Shown here: positions 59,685 through 64,000 of the stretch, in pieces
How positions within the stretch are numbered: the first letter of the stretch is position 1
How the letters are laid out: each line of letters opens with the position of its first letter
Origin: JANQOH01 sp965201115
GTDB taxonomy: Bacteria > Pseudomonadota > Alphaproteobacteria > UBA7887
Direction: 5' to 3'
Length of the DNA: 64,000 nucleotides
NCBI GenBank assembly: GCA_965201115.1
Contig: OZ241745.1
Span: 2,728,001 to 2,792,000 of the forward strand
Notes under the pieces: model-generated
What the model was told of the DNA's origin: nothing
The model's input: the letters and a program-made list of their open reading frames with translations, nothing else
The model's database searches: none
Made by a program: the position numbers and the translations under genes

Positions 59685-60338
59685 TCAGTGCGGCGTCTGG
59701 GTCATGGCGATCATGATCGATCGCTCGATTTCGGCGATGGCGCCGCCCATTTCGCGCCCGATCAGGTCCATCTTGCGCAGTTGCTCGACGCGCGGCCCCA
59801 CGCGCTCGATCTCGCGGCTGGAAAATATGTAGGGCAGGATGTTGCAGGCGTCCACAAGGCCGATCAGCGCGACGTCCTTCGGGTCCGGCAGGTCGTCGGA
59901 AAGCAGCACGCCGGTGATGCGCAGTTTGACCTCGCGCTCCTCGCGGTCGTCGATAACGGGGTAGCGCCGCGACTGGAATACCCACAGGAACGACTCGTCG
60001 CGCCGCTCCAGCACGCCGCGCTTGACCAGGCGATCGAGCGCCATTTCGCGAATGGCCTTCGCGTCGTGGCGGGCGAGCGTTTCCATCCACGCGCCGGGGC
60101 TCCGGGCCTCCGCGGAGCCGGTTATGCGCGTCAGCGCCAGGTCGAGCATCGGGTCTTCGGTAGGCGTGGCGTCGAGAACCGTCAGGCGTTGCGGGTCGGT
60201 GTCGATGCGGTCGGCGAACGCCAGGTCCATCATGGCGGCGCCGGCGACCACGTACTCCATCGTGGTCTCGCGGATCGGCAGCACCGAGCCGTCGTCGTCG
60301 AGCATCAGCAGCACGATTTCTTCGACGAAGGTCAGCAT
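59685..60338 (-). CDS. GPP34 (GOLPH3/VPS74-like) family protein
   Basis: The 217-residue protein matches bacterial GPP34: LTFVEEIVLLMLDDDGSVL at the N-terminus, DATPTEDPMLDLALTRI, LVKRGVLERR, and ALIGLVDACNILPYIF. The eukaryotic relatives bind phosphatidylinositol 4-phosphate; bacterial function is unknown. It is 10 nt downstream of the STAS antagonist, suggesting co-expression with the partner-switching parts. Confidence 0.85.
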   Translation of the reverse strand: MLTFVEEIVLLMLDDDGSVLPIRETTMEYVVAGAAMMDLAFADRIDTDPQRLTVLDATPTEDPMLDLALTRITGSAEARSPGAWMETLARHDAKAIREMALDRLVKRGVLERRDESFLWVFQSRRYPVIDDREEREVKLRITGVLLSDDLPDPKDVALIGLVDACNILPYIFSSREIERVGPRVEQLRKMDLIGREMGGAIAEIERSIMIAMTQTPH

Positions 60339-60348
60339 GGCGCCGGCC

Positions 60349-60693
60349 CTATCCGGCTTCGGTCTGGGCGGCGACCGCTTCTTCGCGCGTGTCGTACGAT
60401 TTCACGATGGCCAGGAAGCCGCTCACCTCGAACACCGTCTTGCAGTCCGGCTGCAACGCGCAGAGCGTGAGCGCGCCGCCGTTCTGCTTGCACGTTCTGG
60501 CGCCGATCAGCACCGTGCGCAGCCCGGCGCTGGAGATGTAGTCCATTTTCCCGCAGTCGAGCAGCACGTTGTGCTCGCCGCGTTCGGCGAGTTCCGCGAG
60601 CCGCCGGTCGAGATCGGGCGCGCCGACGCCGTCGACGCGTCCGACCGGCGAGACAATGACGACCGATCCCTGCTTTTCCTCTTCGATTTCCAT
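60349..60693 (-). CDS. STAS-domain anti-sigma factor antagonist
   Basis: A 114-residue RsbV/SpoIIAA-like protein: VVSPVGRVDGVGAPDLD, and DYISSAGLRTVLIGAR where the Ser is the phosphorylation site recognised by RsbW-type kinases. It is the likely partner of the RsbW and RsbU-like proteins at 54918-56524. It starts at an ATG at 60693, preceding the GPP34 gene. Confidence 0.93.
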   Translation of the reverse strand: MEIEEEKQGSVVIVSPVGRVDGVGAPDLDRRLAELAERGEHNVLLDCGKMDYISSAGLRTVLIGARTCKQNGGALTLCALQPDCKTVFEVSGFLAIVKSYDTREEAVAAQTEAG

Positions 60694-60768
60694 GGCGTTG
60701 CCCCAAGCCTGAAAGCGGCGCGCCCGGCCGCGACGATGGAGAGTAGATAAGACGCGCGCGCGCCCGCG

Positions 60769-61200
60769 TCAACGCGCGCGGCGCGCCGCGTCGGCGAAAG
60801 CCGCCGCGGCGGCGTCGAACGGCAGCATAACGCATTCGTGGCGGCTTTTGTGCGCGGCGACGGGCCGGAAATGCGCAAGCGCCTCCCACGGCGCGCCGAA
60901 CGCCGCCGCGCCGCCGCCGAGCATGACGCGCAGCGCGGCGCGCGCCGCCTCCAGCGCGGCGGCGTCGAGCCCGGGCAGCGCGCCGCCGAGCGCGGCGGCG
61001 GCGGCGCGGCACGGAATGCAGCCCCGAACGGCGTGCGCGGCGCGCGAAACCCGCCCGCCGCACAGCGCGATTTCCACCCGCACGCGGTCGCCGCACAACA
61101 GGTTGCTCAGGGACGCGGCGCCGTCGGGCGCGTCGAGCGCCTCGGGCGCGCCGCCGCGCGCCAGCGTCTTGATGGCCTCGCTGTAGATGCCGTTGTTCAC
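60769..61200 (-). CDS. SufU/NifU-like iron-sulfur scaffold protein
   Basis: A 143-residue protein with the three cysteines of the U-type fold: SNLLCGDRVRV, HAVRGCIPCRAA and HKSRHECVML. In SufU, such cysteines accept sulfur from SufS or bind zinc. The GTG start overlaps the sufS stop by 4 nt, which matches the SufS-SufU pairing. The remaining Suf genes are not in this window. Confidence 0.85.
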   Translation of the reverse strand: MNNGIYSEAIKTLARGGAPEALDAPDGAASLSNLLCGDRVRVEIALCGGRVSRAAHAVRGCIPCRAAAAALGGALPGLDAAALEAARAALRVMLGGGAAAFGAPWEALAHFRPVAAHKSRHECVMLPFDAAAAAFADAARRAR

Positions 61201-62447
61201 GTCGTTGTTCGCGCCGCCGCTCGCGGCGCCGCCGGGCGGAGTTCGCGAATCGCCTCGTCGAGGCCGTCGAGCAGCGCGTCGACGTCGGCGTCGTCGTTAT
61301 ACACGGCGAGGCTCGCCCGCGTCGTTCCGGCGAGGCCGAAGCGGTCCATGAGCGGCTGCGCGCAATGGTGCCCGCCGCGCGCCGCCACGCCGCGGCGGTC
61401 GAGCATTGCGCATACGTCGTGGGGGTGGACGCCTTCGACGTCGAACGAGATCACCGGGCCGCGCGCGCGCAGGTCCGGCGGGCCGACGACGCGCACGCCG
61501 TCGCGCGCGGCGAGGCCGGCGAGCAGGCGTCCGGCAAGCGCGCGCAGATGCGCGTCGGCGGCGGCGCGGTCGAGGCGGCCCGCCCATTCGAGCGCCGCGC
61601 CCATGCCGACGGCCTGCGCGATCGGCGGCGTGCCGGCCTCGAACCTGTGCGGCGGCGGCGCCCACGCCGAACGCTCCAGCGTCACCTCGCGGATCATCTC
61701 GCCGCCGCCCATGAACGGCGGCATCGCCTCCAGCAGTTCGCGGCGCCCCCACAGCGCGCCGATTCCGTTGGGGCCGAACGCCTTGTGGCCGGAAAAAGCG
61801 TAGAAATCGACGCCGAGCCGCGCGACGCTCACGCCGCCGTGCGGAACCGCCTGGGCGCCGTCGAGCAGCACGCGCGCGCCGCAGCGCCGCGCCGCCGCCG
61901 CGGCCGCCGCCGCGTCGCAGACCGCGCCGGTGACGTTCGACATGTGGGCCAGCGCGATCAGCCGCGTGCGCGGGCCGGCGAGCGAATCGAGGCGCGCCAT
62001 GTCGATTCGCCCCTCTTCGGTGACGGGCAGGGCCTTGAGCGCCACGCCGGCGCGGTCGCGCAACAGCTGCCACGGCACGATGTTGGAATGGTGCTCAAGG
62101 CCCGAGATCAGGATTTCGTCGCCGGGCCGCAAGCCCGCGCCGAAGGCATGCGCAACCAGGTTGATCGACGCGGTGGTCCCGCCGGTGAACACGATCTCGC
62201 CGGGGTCTTCCGCGCCGATGGCGCGCGCGACGCGCCGGCGCGCCTGGGCATAGGCCTCGGTGGCGCGCTCCGCGAGGCGATGCACGCCGCGCAGAACATT
62301 GGCGCGCGACGCAGTCTCGTGTTCCTCGACCGCCTCCAGCACCGCGCGCGGCGTCTGGCTCGTGGCGCCGCTGTCGAGATAATGCAACGGCCCGGCGCGC
62401 TCGAAAATCGGGAACTCGGCGCGGACCGCGGCGACGTCGAACGTCAC
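61197..62447 (-). CDS. sufS: Cysteine desulfurase (SufS type)
   Basis: The 416-residue PLP enzyme removes sulfur from cysteine for iron-sulfur cluster assembly. PLP-binding Lys is in YAFSGHKAFGPNGIGAL; catalytic Cys in RGGHHCAQPLM; GLEHHSNIVPWQ and DGAQAVPHGGV hold the cofactor contacts. The GTG at 62447 opens VTFDVAAVRAEFP, where the family begins; the longer open frame upstream is not supported. It is translationally coupled to the SufU-like gene. Confidence 0.94.
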   Translation of the reverse strand: MTFDVAAVRAEFPIFERAGPLHYLDSGATSQTPRAVLEAVEEHETASRANVLRGVHRLAERATEAYAQARRRVARAIGAEDPGEIVFTGGTTASINLVAHAFGAGLRPGDEILISGLEHHSNIVPWQLLRDRAGVALKALPVTEEGRIDMARLDSLAGPRTRLIALAHMSNVTGAVCDAAAAAAAARRCGARVLLDGAQAVPHGGVSVARLGVDFYAFSGHKAFGPNGIGALWGRRELLEAMPPFMGGGEMIREVTLERSAWAPPPHRFEAGTPPIAQAVGMGAALEWAGRLDRAAADAHLRALAGRLLAGLAARDGVRVVGPPDLRARGPVISFDVEGVHPHDVCAMLDRRGVAARGGHHCAQPLMDRFGLAGTTRASLAVYNDDADVDALLDGLDEAIRELRPAAPRAAARTTT

Positions 62448-62728
62448 GTTATCGAATCTCCATCGGAGTCCGTACTGGAATTCGGTTATTTTCCGGTGCG
62501 TTGCGTATGCCGCTCGCGGCGCGGCAGGCCAACGGGGGGCGCGCCCGCAGTATGCGCGCACGCGCTTGCGCCGCGCAAGCGCCGCCGCCGCCGATGGCGG
62601 GCAGCGCCCGGTCGCGCCCGACAAGCGGCGCGCGCTCCCCGGGGGGCGGTTGCCGGGCATTGCGGGGATCCGCCGGGCCCGGAGCGGGCGGGCGCGCCCC
62701 GAACGGTCGGCGTCGGTAACCCTTGGTA

Positions 62729-62992
62729 TTACACCAAGCCGAACAAACGCATGACTACCGCGAGCACGAATGCCGAATTGAAACCGAGTATCCACTTCAT
62801 TGCGTGAATTTCGGTCTTGAGATTCGCGATTTCGGCCTTGACGCCCCTTATGTCCGCTTTCGTCGCGACGCTCTCGGCGAGAGCGTCCCGCACCGCCTCG
62901 GCGTGCGCTTCGGCCTGAGCGTCGGGAACCCCGGCGTCTTTCGGTTTGCGCGCGTAAACCAGTGTGTCGAAAGCTACAGCTGTATCCATCAT
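62729..62992 (-). CDS. Short DUF1640-like membrane protein
   Basis: The 87-residue product MMDTAVAFDTLVYARKPKDA... has the DUF1640 core (VAFDTL, DAQAEAHAEAVRDALAES, VATKADIRGVKAEIANLK) and a C-terminal TM (WILGFNSAFVLAVVMRLFGLV). It is a compact relative of the long protein at 25933, with a single coiled-coil stretch. An in-frame ATG at 63001 preceded by GGGA is an alternative start. Its function is unknown. Confidence 0.82.
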   Translation of the reverse strand: MMDTAVAFDTLVYARKPKDAGVPDAQAEAHAEAVRDALAESVATKADIRGVKAEIANLKTEIHAMKWILGFNSAFVLAVVMRLFGLV

Positions 62993-63125
62993 GGCGCGCA
63001 TGCTATCCCGTTTCCCGCGCCGCGCGCAAGGCCCCGGCGTCTTGCGCGGGCGTCTCGATGCTGCGGGCGGCGGGGAGCAGGGGGCGGCGGCCGCGCTTTC
63101 CCGCCGGCGTTGCGGCTGCCGCGAA

Positions 63126-63173
63126 CGTGCGGGCAGGATGCCCGCGGTCCCGGGCCCCGCCTTCGGCGGGGTT
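63126..63173 (+). repeat. REP-like element, class A
   Basis: A perfect match to the class A unit (GCGGGCA-gga-TGCCCGC plus CCCCGCC-ttc-GGCGGGG), between the short DUF1640 gene and the nucleotidyltransferase gene. Confidence 0.85.
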
Positions 63174-63240
63174 GGCGGAGAAGCGCGGTCGCCGTTGCGG
63201 GGCATGGCGGCGGCGGAGGGAGGACCGCGGTCCTCCGCTT

Positions 63241-64000
63241 TTACGGCGGGCCGGCGGTCTCCGTGGCCGCGCCGCGCCAGGCGGCCAGCGCGGCGGCGGT
63301 GTCGATATCGGCGAGAACGCCGTCGCCGACCTCGACCTCGCAAACCCATTCCGCGTTTTCGCCGATCAGGTGGCGGGCGCCGACATCGCCGGAGACGGCG
63401 GCCATCTGCGCGAAGAAACGCGCGCCCCAGAGAACCGGGTTGCCGCGCTTGCCGCGGCAGGTCGGCGCGACGATGGCGCGGCCCTCGAGCGGGTCGAACG
63501 CGGCGATCGTGCGGTCGATATCGGCGGCGCGCACGCCGGGCATGTCGGCCAGGCAGACCAGCGCGCCGTCGCAAGCGCCGAGCGCGGCAAGGCCGCGGCG
63601 CAGACTGGCGCTGAGACCGTCGGCGTAGTCCGGGTTGTGGACGAAACCGACATCGAGGCCGTCGAGGGCGGCGCGCACCCGCGCCGCCTCGTGGCCGGTC
63701 ACGACGAGCGGCCGCAACGCCTTCGACGCCAGCAGCGCCCGCGCGGCGCGGCGCGCCATCGGCTCGCCGCCGACATCGGCGAGAAGCTTGTTGACCGGCC
63801 CCATGCGGCGCGACTGCCCGGCCGCCAGCAGCAGCGCGGCGATCCGCGGCATGCGCGCCGCGGCGGGGCCGGCGGCCCGCGGGCGGGCGCGGTCGCGGGG
63901 CTGCGGCCGCGCGGGGATTTCCTTCAACAAGCCGCCGGCGCCCATGCGGATTACGTCCTCGCGGCGCACCTCCAGATCGGCGGCCAGGCGTTCGAGAACC
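63241..64000 (-). CDS. C-terminal part of a molybdopterin-binding/MobA-like nucleotidyltransferase fusion
   Basis: The frame is open to the window edge, so the 5' end is missing. The visible first stretch, VLERLAADLEVRREDVIRMG AGGLLKEIP (split here for length), matches the end of a molybdopterin-binding domain. It joins a MobA/MocA-type NTP transferase: AALLLAAGQSRRMGPVNKLL (pyrophosphorylase loop and Lys), CLADMPGVRAADID and GNPVLWGARFF. Such fused proteins make molybdenum cofactor nucleotides, possibly for enzymes like the one at 13234. Confidence 0.85.
   Translation of the reverse strand, partial: VLERLAADLEVRREDVIRMGAGGLLKEIPARPQPRDRARPRAAGPAAARMPRIAALLLAAGQSRRMGPVNKLLADVGGEPMARRAARALLASKALRPLVVTGHEAARVRAALDGLDVGFVHNPDYADGLSASLRRGLAALGACDGALVCLADMPGVRAADIDRTIAAFDPLEGRAIVAPTCRGKRGNPVLWGARFFAQMAAVSGDVGARHLIGENAEWVCEVEVGDGVLADIDTAAALAAWRGAATETAGPP

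Noticed and set aside
62713..62735. CTTGGTATTACACCAAG, similar to the IS630 end at 7461
   Set aside because: Only about 12 bp match the IS630 end, and there is no second end or transposase remnant nearby. It is a short palindrome that may be coincidental.

Overview
The window is very GC-rich, densely packed DNA that reads as an alphaproteobacterial chromosome. The gene set (uvrB, folB, glnE, guaA, prs-rplY-pth-ychF, a Tad/Flp pilus locus, a Flp-type orphan pilin), frequent GTG/TTG starts and repeated 4-nt start/stop overlaps all fit. No ribosomal RNA or species marker is present, so order-level placement is not possible.

Layout. 1-206: 5' end of a leftward gene, possibly Mu-like. 485-4293: uvrB, a small lipoprotein, and a pteridine reductase-like SDR coupled to folB. 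4294-7470: an IS110-family element followed by an IS630-family element with clear inverted ends. 7503-12198 (minus): an ABC importer of the branched-chain amino acid/amide class (one ATPase, two permeases, one TAT-exported binding protein), an orphan Flp pilin and a cupin protein. 12690-14307: orphan Phd-type antitoxin and a sulfite oxidase-family molybdoenzyme. 14319-31463 (minus): two paralogous membrane HATPase proteins, a dihaem cytochrome c peroxidase, then tadC, tadB, cpaF, cpaE, two Flp pilins, a vWA TadG protein and two TadE-like proteins, with REP arrays, a retropepsin-like protein and coiled-coil DUF1640-like proteins inserted. 31565-36950 (plus): a LysR regulator behind a 13-G tract, then four tandem Rpn/PD-(D/E)XK nuclease paralogues. 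37108-43137: the rest of the Tad locus (second cpaE/TadZ, lipoprotein, a TadD-secretin fusion, prepilin peptidase, a double-length CpaB). 43226-49890: tRNA-Lys, TauD-type dioxygenase, NHL-repeat protein, coaBC, prs, rplY, pth, ychF. 49920-62447 (minus): guaA at the end of a five-gene coupled signalling operon (REC-PP2C phosphatase, RsbW-like kinase, periplasmic binding protein, histidine kinase), then glnE, GPP34 protein, STAS antagonist, SufU-like scaffold and SufS. 62729-64000: a short DUF1640 protein and the 3' part of a molybdopterin-binding/nucleotidyltransferase fusion.

Functionally the window holds a complete Tad pilus machine whose locus has been split by an LysR-Rpn island, and a probable ligand-sensing partner-switching pathway (binding protein, kinase, RsbU, RsbW, STAS antagonist). 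The DNA is littered with two classes of short palindromic (REP-like) repeats, especially between tadB and cpaF and beside the DUF1640 genes.

The most unusual points are the poly-G tract at the LysR start, the amplified Rpn array with one frameshifted copy, the TadD-secretin and CpaB-CpaB fusions, the two kinase-like proteins without a recognisable phosphoacceptor histidine, and the coupled RsbU-RsbW-binding protein-kinase-guaA operon.
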